Source: Sinorhizobium sp. 6-70 (GTDB lineage Bacteria > Pseudomonadota > Alphaproteobacteria > Rhizobiales > Rhizobiaceae). Taken from it: a stretch of 64,000 bases of DNA. How positions within the stretch are numbered: position 1 is the first letter of the stretch; every line of letters starts with the position of its first letter. The DNA lies in assembly GCF_030124375.1 (NCBI RefSeq), contig NZ_JASKLS010000019.1, forward strand, positions 47,126-111,125. Direction: 5' to 3'. Shown here piece after piece: positions 8,807 to 16,881 of the stretch. Both the position numbers and the translations under genes were made by a program. The notes beneath the pieces were generated by a model. That model did not search any database, was not told the DNA's origin, and worked only from the letters and a program-made list of their open reading frames with translations.

Positions 8807-9157
8807 GCCGATGAAACGACAATCTGAAGTGCAAAGAGGATCCCTCCACGCATCACTGCGTATTTGCTGAGACCACAACGATGACCAGTATCCAAGGCGC
8901 AGCCTCGATTAGTTCAAACGATAGTCGCGATTGTGGTCATCAGCGAATATTCTGACCGAAAAACCCTCTGAATCCTATCGTTTAGTATCGAATTCTTCTA
9001 ATCGCCCTCGGAAAGTCAGGCCTCTCGAAGACCGATCCACCGGGCGGGCTGTGTTCGCGGTCGCATCACCGCCTGATGAAGCACCGCGGGCCGCGTCTTC
9101 ATGAAGCGTCCTGAGCGAGGTGCCGCCGGTCAAGGTTTGCATTGTGATGCGAGTGGG
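8807..9157. other. convergent intergenic region
   Basis: The stretch separates the 3' ends of the phosphonate biosynthesis operon and the C-P lyase operon. It contains the inverted octamer GACCACAA (8873-8880) and TTGTGGTC (around 8932-8939), spaced about 50 bp apart. I see no convincing gene and no clear U-tract terminator. Confidence 0.4.
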
Positions 9158-9874
9158 TCAGATCCCCATTGCGAGCAGCGCTGCGCTTTTCAATGCGAAC
9201 TGCGAACGTACAACGAAATCGGCCTTGTCGCGCTCCTGCGCAAACAGGGACAAGGTATCGAGGCGATAATCCTCAGACAGGTAATTTTCGAAGACCGTCT
9301 TCAGACGCGCTCTTGTCTGTGCTCGACCCTCTTCGGGAACGCGGCCGGTCAACGTCATATGAAATCGGAAACGATCGAGCACGTAGGGATAGCCCCACCG
9401 GACGAGATGAACTGTCTCGATCTCATCAAGCGGAGTTTGCAGCCGCCGCTGGAGTTCCGATGCAATCATCGGCGCCCGGAAACGATCGAACTCTTCTACG
9501 ATCTGCGCAGCAAAATTACGCAAGGTCAGCATCGGATTGGCAGGAACAAGCGCAAAGAAACCGCCCAGGAGATCGATCCTTAGAGGCCCGATCGGACACG
9601 GGGGCCGTGAGCCAGCAAATTTGCTGAGCGCCTGTTCCAGATCCTCAACGGAAGTGCCTTCCTTCAACCGAAAGGGTGGCTTGATCGTTGCGTGAAAACC
9701 ATACCGGCGCGGCTCGGAAGTTAGGAGGACGTCCGCTTCGGGCCGGGGGTCATTGGTAGCATCAACCCTGCCGAACGCATCGCGGCCAAGCCAGGAACTC
9801 GCCGCTACGGTCAGCGGATGCGCACGAGCTGGTGTGTAATAAATGGCGTAGCGGGGAGTGCTTGGTTGCGGCAT
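9158..9874 (-). CDS. 2H-phosphoesterase-like phosphonate metabolism protein (DUF1045/TIGR03223)
   Basis: The 238-residue product contains two H-x-T motifs, HATIK at H61 and HMTLTG at H172, the hallmark of the 2H phosphoesterase superfamily, which opens cyclic phosphates. This matches the conserved protein of unknown function found at the end of many rhizobial C-P lyase operons. The start at 9874 is chosen because its ATG overlaps the phnL stop (TGATG), indicating coupled translation. Since phnP is absent, it may resolve the 1,2-cyclic ribose phosphate made by C-P lyase; this is inference. Confidence 0.85.
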   Translation of the reverse strand: MPQPSTPRYAIYYTPARAHPLTVAASSWLGRDAFGRVDATNDPRPEADVLLTSEPRRYGFHATIKPPFRLKEGTSVEDLEQALSKFAGSRPPCPIGPLRIDLLGGFFALVPANPMLTLRNFAAQIVEEFDRFRAPMIASELQRRLQTPLDEIETVHLVRWGYPYVLDRFRFHMTLTGRVPEEGRAQTRARLKTVFENYLSEDYRLDTLSLFAQERDKADFVVRSQFALKSAALLAMGI

Positions 9875-10650
9875 CAGGCGCACGCCTTTGCTTCGGCAAC
9901 ACCGGACGCAGCGGTAGCGGCCGATTGATTGCCCATCTCTAACAGCCTGTCGGCAACGGCGTCGCGAACCTCCTCGTCATGAAAAATGCCCACGATGGCG
10001 GCGCCGCGGGATTTCGCCTCGTTGATCAGATCAACGACGGTCGCGCTGTTGGTAGTGTCAAGCGAGGCGGTCGGTTCGTCGAGAAGCAGGATCGGGTAAT
10101 CGACGATAAAGCCACGGGCGATGTTGACTCGCTGCTGCTCGCCACCGGAGAAGGTGGCGGGGGCCAGCGACCACAAACGCTCGGGGATGCGCAAGCGGGT
10201 TAGCAGGGTTTTGGCAAGCGCCTTAGCCGCCTCGGCTGGCATGCCGTTTGCGATAGCTGGTTCGGCGACCACGTCAAGGGTTGGAACCCGGGGAATGACG
10301 CGCAGGAATTGGCTGACATAACCGATCGTACTGCGGCGGATTTCAATCACTTTCCAGGGTTCGGCGGCGAGCAAGTCGACCGTCTCGCCCACGTGCTCGA
10401 CGAGGATCTTGCCGACATCCGGTTTGTAGTTGGCATAAAGCGAGCGCAAGAGCGTCGACTTGCCGGCGCCGGAAGGACCGTGAAGGCAAACGCATTCGCC
10501 GCACTTCACTGTAAGTTCGACATTGTCGAAGATCGGAAGGGTGATACCCTGGGTGTGGACCGTGAAGCTCTTGGCGAGGCCCTTGGCATGCAGTATCGCA
10601 GGACGGCTACGATATCCTGCCGGGTCTTGCAGTTGATCATCTGCCATCAC
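9874..10650 (-). CDS. phnL: C-P lyase accessory ATP-binding protein PhnL
   Basis: This is an ABC-type ATPase of 258 residues with Walker A GPSGAGKST, signature FSGGEQQRVNIARG and Walker B LLLDEPTASLD. It resembles the LolD-like group to which PhnL belongs. PhnL works with PhnG-H-I-M in coupling phosphonates to the ribose of ATP, forming ribose-1-phosphonate triphosphate. It is not a transporter component despite its fold. It overlaps the metallophosphoesterase upstream by 4 bp and is coupled to the 2H protein downstream. Confidence 0.92.
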   Translation of the reverse strand: MMADDQLQDPAGYRSRPAILHAKGLAKSFTVHTQGITLPIFDNVELTVKCGECVCLHGPSGAGKSTLLRSLYANYKPDVGKILVEHVGETVDLLAAEPWKVIEIRRSTIGYVSQFLRVIPRVPTLDVVAEPAIANGMPAEAAKALAKTLLTRLRIPERLWSLAPATFSGGEQQRVNIARGFIVDYPILLLDEPTASLDTTNSATVVDLINEAKSRGAAIVGIFHDEEVRDAVADRLLEMGNQSAATAASGVAEAKACA

Positions 10651-11546
10651 AGCGTGATCGCCTTGGAGGCAGCTCCGAAACCGGCAAAGCGGCTACTGCG
10701 GGCAAATTCATAATAGAGCCTGGCGCCGTCATGGACCCAGTTGCCGACGTCGAAATCCACCATACGACGTGGTTCATGCATCTGGACTTCGATCTCCTTG
10801 CCTAGTTTCACCTCTGTCCAACCGACGCGTTTACGCCCGCCAAATTTCGGACGCCACTCTTCCATCATATCCGTCACAAAGGCCGTACTGGGAGCCCAGA
10901 CATGCCGGACACCGTCGATCAGACGATCCCGGCTCTGGTGCATGTCACCGCTCAAGACGAGCTCGACCTTCCCCCCAAGGAGATAGGTACTTAGCATCGC
11001 GCGGCTTTCAGCCGGCATGAACCAGCCGGTTTTGTCAAATTCCGACAGCGCAACGTCGCAGACGGCCATGTGGGACAGGAGAGCGATCCGCCGAGAACCG
11101 GCCTCCGCAATCGCGTCCGCCAGGAATTTCTCCTGTTCCGCTTCTGCTGCGAACCCCGACGTGAGAATCATGCTGTTCAGCCCAATGATCCGCCACTCGC
11201 CTACGTCGAACGACCAGAAATCCCAGCCGATCGCTTCGAGATAGCGGTTCCGGCGTTCCTCGCTGACTGCGGTTTCCGGAACGGCCGATTTGGCGATATC
11301 GCCAATATCGTGATTTCCCGGAACCGCCAGCCACTGGCATGGCAGCCGATCGAGTTGTCGTCGCGCAAACCGTAGATCTGACGGGTTATTCGCCCCATCG
11401 AGCGCGAGATCCCCACCGACAAGAACCAGATCCGGCTGTCGCTGTGACAGTTCATCGAGCAGGATTTCCCAGTTGAACTGAAAGAAAGGCCGATCTGCGG
11501 ACAAGTGAGGATCGGAGATAAAGGCGATAAATGAGGAATCGGTCAT
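10647..11546 (-). CDS. calcineurin-type metallophosphoesterase in the C-P lyase operon
   Basis: The 299-residue product has the metallophosphoesterase motifs D-x-H (SDPHLS, near residue 12), GGDLALDG, GNHD and LSHM. The last motif, usually G-H-x-H, reads SGDMHQ, so the first His is Asp. The gene lies between phnM and phnL where other rhizobia often have phnN or phosphodiesterase genes. A plausible role is hydrolysis of a cyclic or ester phosphate intermediate of phosphonate breakdown, replacing PhnP. The fold is clear and the substrate is inferred. Confidence 0.8.
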   Translation of the reverse strand: MTDSSFIAFISDPHLSADRPFFQFNWEILLDELSQRQPDLVLVGGDLALDGANNPSDLRFARRQLDRLPCQWLAVPGNHDIGDIAKSAVPETAVSEERRNRYLEAIGWDFWSFDVGEWRIIGLNSMILTSGFAAEAEQEKFLADAIAEAGSRRIALLSHMAVCDVALSEFDKTGWFMPAESRAMLSTYLLGGKVELVLSGDMHQSRDRLIDGVRHVWAPSTAFVTDMMEEWRPKFGGRKRVGWTEVKLGKEIEVQMHEPRRMVDFDVGNWVHDGARLYYEFARSSRFAGFGAASKAITL

Positions 11547-11567
11547 GATGTTTCACGGCGTTGGAGG

Positions 11568-12710
11568 TCAATAAACGAGGTTGCCGGCGCGCCACACGGA
11601 TCGGATGACGGGCAGCCGGTTGTGAAGGCGGACCCGCAGGAGATCGGCACGCTTTCCCAGGACTATTTCGCCTCGATCATCGAGGCCCACGCATGCTGCG
11701 GGAGATGACGTTACCGTGGCGACCGCCTGAGGCAGCGTCCAGCCGATCGTCTCCCCATTCAGGAGAAAAGCGGCATGCAGAAGGCTTGCTGGAATGTAGT
11801 CGGAGGCCAACACGTCGAGCAGACTCGCTCTTGCGCATTCGCTGGCAGAGAGATTGCCGATATGCGATCCTCCGCGTACTAGGTTGGGCGCTCCCATCAC
11901 AATCTGTACATCCCGCCTACGCGCTTCGGTCGCAGCCAGACGGGTGGTCGGAAACTCGGAAATTCTGTTACCGAGCTCTTTCGCCTCGAGAACATGGTCG
12001 AGCGTGGTATCGTCGTGGCTTGCCACGACAATGCCCTTCTCCTGGCAGATTTTAGAAATGGCGCGCCGATTTCGGATAGCGTATTGATCTCGTGCTTCCT
12101 GCCGTGCCGCCAAAATGGCGTCGAGTTCCGCATCGGAAGCGCCGGTCCTGCGCTTCTGGTGCATCTTCCACTTATTCGAGTCGGGAAAGGTCCTCTGTCC
12201 GGGCGTGTGGTCCATCAGGGAAACCAGCTTCAGCCGAGGATGCTCCTGCAAGGTAGCAAAACGCTCCACAATGTCGGCTTCGATGATTTCGCAACGCAGA
12301 TGGATGAAATGATCAGCGCGTAGCAACCCTTCAATTGCGGCCTCCTCCATGCCCTGCAGCATGCGCCCGAGAGCGCCATTGCGGTCGCTATCGAACTCTT
12401 CCCCTACGAGTCCGAAACTGTCGAACATCGTCGTGATACCAGAACTGATCACCTGGGCATCGTATGAGACTGCCGCCGAAAGAGCATGCCAGTAGACGCC
12501 TGCTCGCGGCATAATATGCTTCTCGAGATGATCGCTGTGCAGATCGACCAGACCCGGCATGAGGAAATCGCCGGCAAAATCAATGGCTCCGACCGGCAAT
12601 TTTCGCCCGGTATCGATGCTGGTGATCCAGCCGCCCTCGGCCGTCACATGGCCGTGCACGACATCGTTTGGCAACACGATCCTTGCGTTGCCAAGAACTA
12701 TCCGCGTCAT
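11568..12710 (-). CDS. phnM: alpha-D-ribose 1-methylphosphonate 5-triphosphate diphosphatase PhnM
   Basis: PhnM removes pyrophosphate from ribose-1-phosphonate triphosphate to give the 5-phosphate substrate of C-P lyase. The 380-residue amidohydrolase-fold protein has MPGLVDLHSDHLEKH near the N-terminus, HLRCEII, SLMDHTPGQR, ASHDDTT, and SPAACVGLDDRGEIVLGKRADLL near the C-terminus, all typical of PhnM. The start at 12710 (MTRIVLGNARIV) follows a GGAGAG sequence and fits the family. A longer reading frame upstream would overlap phnK and is unlikely. Confidence 0.93.
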   Translation of the reverse strand: MTRIVLGNARIVLPNDVVHGHVTAEGGWITSIDTGRKLPVGAIDFAGDFLMPGLVDLHSDHLEKHIMPRAGVYWHALSAAVSYDAQVISSGITTMFDSFGLVGEEFDSDRNGALGRMLQGMEEAAIEGLLRADHFIHLRCEIIEADIVERFATLQEHPRLKLVSLMDHTPGQRTFPDSNKWKMHQKRRTGASDAELDAILAARQEARDQYAIRNRRAISKICQEKGIVVASHDDTTLDHVLEAKELGNRISEFPTTRLAATEARRRDVQIVMGAPNLVRGGSHIGNLSASECARASLLDVLASDYIPASLLHAAFLLNGETIGWTLPQAVATVTSSPAACVGLDDRGEIVLGKRADLLRVRLHNRLPVIRSVWRAGNLVY

Positions 12711-12735
12711 TTCTGCTCTCCAATATGTCTTGCGG

Positions 12736-13527
12736 TCATGCTCGCAACATCGACGACACGAGCAATTGCGTATAGGGGTGATGGGGGTCATCAAGGACCT
12801 GATCTGCGAGGCCATGCTCGACGATCATTCCTGATCTCAAAACGTACATCCGGTCCGCGAGCATGCGCGCAACTCCGAGATCGTGGGTAACGAGGACAAC
12901 GGCCGCGCGGAGTTCGCGCACCAAATTGCGCAGAAGATCGAGAATCCGCGCCTGAACCGAGAGGTCGAGACCACCGGTCGGCTCATCCATGAGGAGCAGC
13001 GAGGGACGTTTGACCAAGCTGCGCGCGATCTGCAGGCGCTGCTGCATCCCGCCTGAAAAGGAGCCCGGAACATCGTCAACACGGCCGGGATGTATCTCGA
13101 CACAATCGAGCCACTCCTTTGCGATCCGGCGCATCTGGGAAAAATCGCGAAGACCCGAAAGTGCCAAGGGTTCGACGATATTGGCGCCTGCGCTAACATT
13201 GGTGCGCAGTCCGTCGCGAGGACGCTGATGGACAAAACCGACGTGCGAGCGCAGGAGCCGGATACGTTGCTCTTCCTGAAGCGACCATATTGGATGTAGG
13301 GTGTCATCTTTGCTCCGAAGTTCCACGATGCCATGGTCGGGTCGCAGATGACCGCCAAGGCAACGCAGGAAGGTCGTCTTTCCGGAACCACTCTCCCCGA
13401 CTATGGCGACGACTTCCCCAGATGCGATTTCCAGAGACATGTCGTGGCAGCCGAGCCGACCGCCACCGAAACATTTGGCGACCGATCGGGCCCGCAGCAC
13501 CAACTGATTTCTAGCGAGGCCGGTCAT
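12736..13527 (-). CDS. phnK: C-P lyase ATP-binding subunit PhnK
   Basis: This ABC-type ATPase of 263 residues has Walker A GESGSGKTT, signature FSGGMQQRLQIAR and Walker B LLMDEPTGGLDLSVQARILDLL, and resembles oligopeptide-type ABC ATPases as PhnK does. In Escherichia coli, PhnK binds the PhnGHIJ core complex through PhnJ. The gene overlaps phnJ by 4 bp (ATGA) and ends 25 bp before phnM. Confidence 0.93.
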   Translation of the reverse strand: MTGLARNQLVLRARSVAKCFGGGRLGCHDMSLEIASGEVVAIVGESGSGKTTFLRCLGGHLRPDHGIVELRSKDDTLHPIWSLQEEQRIRLLRSHVGFVHQRPRDGLRTNVSAGANIVEPLALSGLRDFSQMRRIAKEWLDCVEIHPGRVDDVPGSFSGGMQQRLQIARSLVKRPSLLLMDEPTGGLDLSVQARILDLLRNLVRELRAAVVLVTHDLGVARMLADRMYVLRSGMIVEHGLADQVLDDPHHPYTQLLVSSMLRA

Positions 13528-14399
13528 GCTCGGCTACCTACGGGTTCGCCAATTCGCCGAGTGGCACAGAAGGAGGTATCCGAGCAGACGAAACCGCTAA
13601 TGCCATTATCATCAGAGATCACATCCAGGTAGCTCTCAGTCGATCCGCACACGCTGCATCGGCCCTCAACCTTTCGCACGACAAACGGCCGGTCGCGGAA
13701 TGACAGATTTTCGACGGAGGTGTGCGGCGGGATGGCGTAGATACGCCGATGGCGGCCGGCTCCGAACAACATCAATGCCGGACTGCGATCGAGTTTGTGG
13801 TTGTCGAATGTCGGGATCGGCGACGGGGCTGCGAAATACCGACCATTGACGAGTACAGGATGATTTGTTCCGCCGCCGGCATCACCGAGTCTCACCATGT
13901 CTTCATAGAGTCTGACATAGAGCATTCCGTAGTCTTGAAACGCATGGAGGCGTCGGGTCACAGTCTCCGAGGGCTCCAGCGATCGCATTGGCTCCGGCAG
14001 CGGCACCTGAAGCACGATGATATGGCCTTCAGAAAGTCGCTCCTCCGGTATGCGGTGCCGGGTCTGGATAATTGTCGCTTCGCGCGTCGATGAGGTGGTA
14101 CGGCAATCTGTGACGCGCTCGAAGAATCTTCGGATGCTTGTGGCATTGATGGAATCGTCGGCGCCCTGATCGATCACCTTGAGTACGTCGGAGCGACCGA
14201 TCAGCGCTGCCGTGATCTGCATACCGCCAGTCCCCCAACCGGGAGGAAGTGGCATCTCGTGCCCCGCAATCGGTACCTGAAAGCCTGGAATCGAGACCGC
14301 TTTCAAAATCGCGCGCCGAAGCATGCGCTTCGTGACTTCGTTTAAGTAACCGAAATTGTAGGAGCGCTGCTCCTGAAGACCTGCGTTCACGGGGATCAT
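13524..14399 (-). CDS. phnJ: C-P lyase radical SAM subunit PhnJ
   Basis: PhnJ cleaves the C-P bond with a 4Fe-4S cluster and S-adenosylmethionine. The 291-residue product carries four C-terminal cysteines, C248, C251, C272 and C278 (CSVCG and VCSDTSFC), matching the PhnJ cluster and active-site cysteine arrangement. The N-terminus (YNFGYLNEVTKRMLRRAILKAV) and the glycine-rich PPGWGTGGMQ are conserved in the family. It is the commitment gene of the operon, overlapping phnI and phnK by 4 bp each. Confidence 0.96.
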   Translation of the reverse strand: MIPVNAGLQEQRSYNFGYLNEVTKRMLRRAILKAVSIPGFQVPIAGHEMPLPPGWGTGGMQITAALIGRSDVLKVIDQGADDSINATSIRRFFERVTDCRTTSSTREATIIQTRHRIPEERLSEGHIIVLQVPLPEPMRSLEPSETVTRRLHAFQDYGMLYVRLYEDMVRLGDAGGGTNHPVLVNGRYFAAPSPIPTFDNHKLDRSPALMLFGAGRHRRIYAIPPHTSVENLSFRDRPFVVRKVEGRCSVCGSTESYLDVISDDNGISGFVCSDTSFCATRRIGEPVGSRA

Positions 14400-15481
14400 T
14401 GTGAATTCTCCCCTCGGAGTAGGTGTTTAGCTTGAATGTCCCTCAAGCGCTTGAGTTCTGCCTGAAAGCTGACATAGTGAGGCAACTTCAGGCTTTGCAG
14501 CAAACCGGCTGCCTCGACACCGTCAGCGTTTGACAGCACGAACTGCTCATCCTCGATGGGGCACTGGACAGCCTCACCTAAATCGCGGCCCTTCAATGCT
14601 CGGTCATTAACGGCCATCGCCATCGCCCGCCTTTCGCTCCGCCCTAAGGAGAGTCCGTAACCACGGGTGAAGCGAGGTTCATCGCTTTGCACATCCAGCT
14701 TCTTGTTGAGAATTTCGCATTCGCTTAGCGTCACTCGCCCAATCGTGACTGCAAACCCCAGTTCAGGGATCGTAAAATCCACTGCCACGTCGCCCACGCG
14801 CAGTTCGGTCACCAGCGGAAAGTTCTCTCCGTAACCCTGAAGGGTGGAGTTTGCTAGGCCGGTCAGGAAACCTTCGTCCGCCCTTGACAAGGACTGCAGC
14901 CTAACCTCCCGGTTGGCCGGATACATAACCGGATCGCGCGTGATGTCGAAAATGTCAGCGCCTGAATTTGCGGACGGCAATTTTTCAGCAATCCCGTCGC
15001 GGGCAAGTCGATCGGCAAGATGCGGCGCAATGATAGGATCGCTCTCGTTGTCAGTCGAAATCGGAGATTTATCGGGACCCGTCGGTTTCTCATCAAGAAG
15101 CCTGTGAATGTAGTCGTAGGTTGCTCCTAAGTATTGACCGCCGGGTGCCTCCTTTACGATCGGCGTAATCCGCCGCTCGATCTGCATAGAGGCGGTGTGG
15201 AGCGGCTCGGAGTAACCCGCTCGTGGCAACGTTGCCCTAAATGTCCGGAGAAGGAACGCCGCTTCTGCCGCATCGCCCTGTGCTTGCTTGAGAGCAAGGC
15301 TCGCTGCGTGTCTGTCATAAAGCGCGCCCTCATTCATCGTGCGATCGACGGCCAAGGATAATTGTTCGCCAATCTGTTCGACCGATAATTCTGAAATCGC
15401 GGGATCACCGCGGCGCTGCTCGATAAGCAGCCGCTCCGCATTTTCGATCGCCTGTTCGCCTCCACGGATTGCTACGAGCAT
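14396..15481 (-). CDS. phnI: C-P lyase core subunit PhnI
   Basis: PhnI is the nucleosidase-like subunit that, with PhnG, H and L, attaches the phosphonate to ribose in place of adenine. The 361-residue length fits the family, as do the start MLVAIRGGEQAIENAE, GYSEPLHTASMQIERRITPIVKEAPGGQYLGATYDYIHRLL and DFTIPELGFAVTIGR. It overlaps phnH at its start and phnJ at its end, indicating coupled expression and stoichiometric assembly of the core complex. Confidence 0.95.
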   Translation of the reverse strand: MLVAIRGGEQAIENAERLLIEQRRGDPAISELSVEQIGEQLSLAVDRTMNEGALYDRHAASLALKQAQGDAAEAAFLLRTFRATLPRAGYSEPLHTASMQIERRITPIVKEAPGGQYLGATYDYIHRLLDEKPTGPDKSPISTDNESDPIIAPHLADRLARDGIAEKLPSANSGADIFDITRDPVMYPANREVRLQSLSRADEGFLTGLANSTLQGYGENFPLVTELRVGDVAVDFTIPELGFAVTIGRVTLSECEILNKKLDVQSDEPRFTRGYGLSLGRSERRAMAMAVNDRALKGRDLGEAVQCPIEDEQFVLSNADGVEAAGLLQSLKLPHYVSFQAELKRLRDIQAKHLLRGENSQ

Positions 15482-16089
15482 TGAGAACTCCGGCGTATCG
15501 AGCGAGGAAGGCCCGAGAAGCTATTGGCATCGACAAGGAGAACGTCGACGCCCACGGGGAAGCGAGCTGCGTTTCCATCCCATGACGTCCAGAACCACGG
15601 CGGTAGGCCACTGGGGGCGACCGATACTGCGTTCTTGATTCCGGGTCCGCACAGCGATATCGGAGTTCCGCCCACGAGACTCGGTAGCTGAATGAGAAGC
15701 GTCGCTGAGCGATTTGGCTCCATCAATGTCCCTGCTCTAAACGTCCTCAGGTCTGGCATTTCCTGCGCATCGCCAATAAGAGCGAAATCGACATCAGTTG
15801 GATCAGGGCTGACCGAGACGCCCATCCGCAGCCGGAGGAATTCTTCAATTTCCGAGGTCCTGAAAGCCGGATCGAGCCACGTGGAAACCTCACCGTCCAA
15901 AAGACAAAGCACGGCAGACAACATGCCCTCGCTCATCGGCCCGACCGTCTGGGACATTCGCGGCGCCGCAACGATTTTGCCGGGATGGCTGAAGGCGCGC
16001 AAAATAGATCTGAAACTAGCCTGCGCAAGCTGAACCGCCTCGGACGGGGTCACAGTCGCACAGCGCGAGGCAAGGTGTGGCGCCGTCAT
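15472..16089 (-). CDS. phnH: C-P lyase core subunit PhnH
   Basis: PhnH is a catalytically uncertain core subunit of the PhnGHIJ complex. The 205-residue product matches the family in length and in features such as FRSILRAFSHPGKIVAAPR, a hydrophobic LLDGEVSTWLD and the C-terminal FPVGVDVLLVDANSFSGLPRS. It overlaps phnG by 4 bp and phnI by 10 bp. Confidence 0.93.
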   Translation of the reverse strand: MTAPHLASRCATVTPSEAVQLAQASFRSILRAFSHPGKIVAAPRMSQTVGPMSEGMLSAVLCLLDGEVSTWLDPAFRTSEIEEFLRLRMGVSVSPDPTDVDFALIGDAQEMPDLRTFRAGTLMEPNRSATLLIQLPSLVGGTPISLCGPGIKNAVSVAPSGLPPWFWTSWDGNAARFPVGVDVLLVDANSFSGLPRSIRRSSQCS

Positions 16090-16553
16090 GTTGGCTGCCC
16101 CGCGACTGACATTGAGAATGAGACCTCGGTCGCACGCACTTTCGCTGCCTTCCCCACTTGATATTTCCTGCTTGTCTCTGCGATGGAAAGCACTGCCTCG
16201 CGCGCGCGCTCACGCCATGGCGTCTCCTCTGGGCATAACATCATGGCGTCGAAGACTGCCGCAATTGCCGCATGCCGTTTATCCCGCCCGCCAATACACG
16301 CGATCCCCACGGTACCGGTGCGCAATGAAATGGAACATCGCGTGACAGTCATTTCGCCAAGATTGAACAACATTCCACTGCCGTCGGCGCGGGCGCGCAG
16401 CATGACCGTCTCGAACTGCGGAGGGCTGATCCAGGTAAAGTCCGGCTGGGCCGGCAGCGCCTGCCAGCTATCAGACAAAGCCGCCGACGGTGCCGTCGCA
16501 AGGGCGGACATCCAGCATCTACGATCTGAAAGCAGGGAAGTTTCACACATCAT
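16086..16553 (-). CDS. phnG: C-P lyase core subunit PhnG
   Basis: The 155-residue product has the PhnG core FETVMLRARADGSGMLFNLGEMTVTRCSI, with the conserved FNLGEMTVTR, followed by GRDKRHAAIAAVFDAM. PhnG supports phosphonate-ribose coupling with PhnI. It is the first gene of the minus-strand operon. The exact start is uncertain: the first ATG has no strong ribosome-binding site, and the Met at residue 15 (MSALATAPSAA) is an alternative. Confidence 0.93.
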   Translation of the reverse strand: MMCETSLLSDRRCWMSALATAPSAALSDSWQALPAQPDFTWISPPQFETVMLRARADGSGMLFNLGEMTVTRCSISLRTGTVGIACIGGRDKRHAAIAAVFDAMMLCPEETPWRERAREAVLSIAETSRKYQVGKAAKVRATEVSFSMSVAGQPT

Positions 16554-16780
16554 GGAGCCACAAAAACCGTAACGCCTCGGCGATCCGCGAGGCCGGTGCA
16601 GTGTCTACACCATTCTGACTGTGGCAGTCGTGAACACTGGATGACGAAAACCGGACAAGCGCGGCGGTGACACATATGCCGAGCCGGTCCTTCCCAAGGC
16701 AAAATCACTCCAGCTCATATTTTAGGCAGATCCCGCAACTTAGGCATGACGACCTGAGAGTCACGCGCTTGTTCATCCAA

Positions 16781-16798
16781 CCGTCACGAATTTGTCAC
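16781..16798 (+). promoter_or_regulatory. Pho box (PhoB binding site)
   Basis: Two direct heptamers CCGTCAC and TTGTCAC are separated by four bases (GAAT). This fits the PhoB consensus CTGTCAT-N4-CTGTCAT, with the conserved GTCA in both halves. It lies 84 bp before the ABC-importer ATPase gene and 228 bp from the divergent phnG. Control by phosphate starvation through PhoB is therefore likely for the importer and possibly for the C-P lyase operon. No second clear Pho box was seen on the phnG side. Confidence 0.7.
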
Positions 16799-16881
16799 CG
16801 ATCTGATACGAGCCTACCGCCAATCTCACTCCCGCGCTGGCTTTCGCTTGGCGATCAAGAATCAAGAATGAAGAGGGAGCG

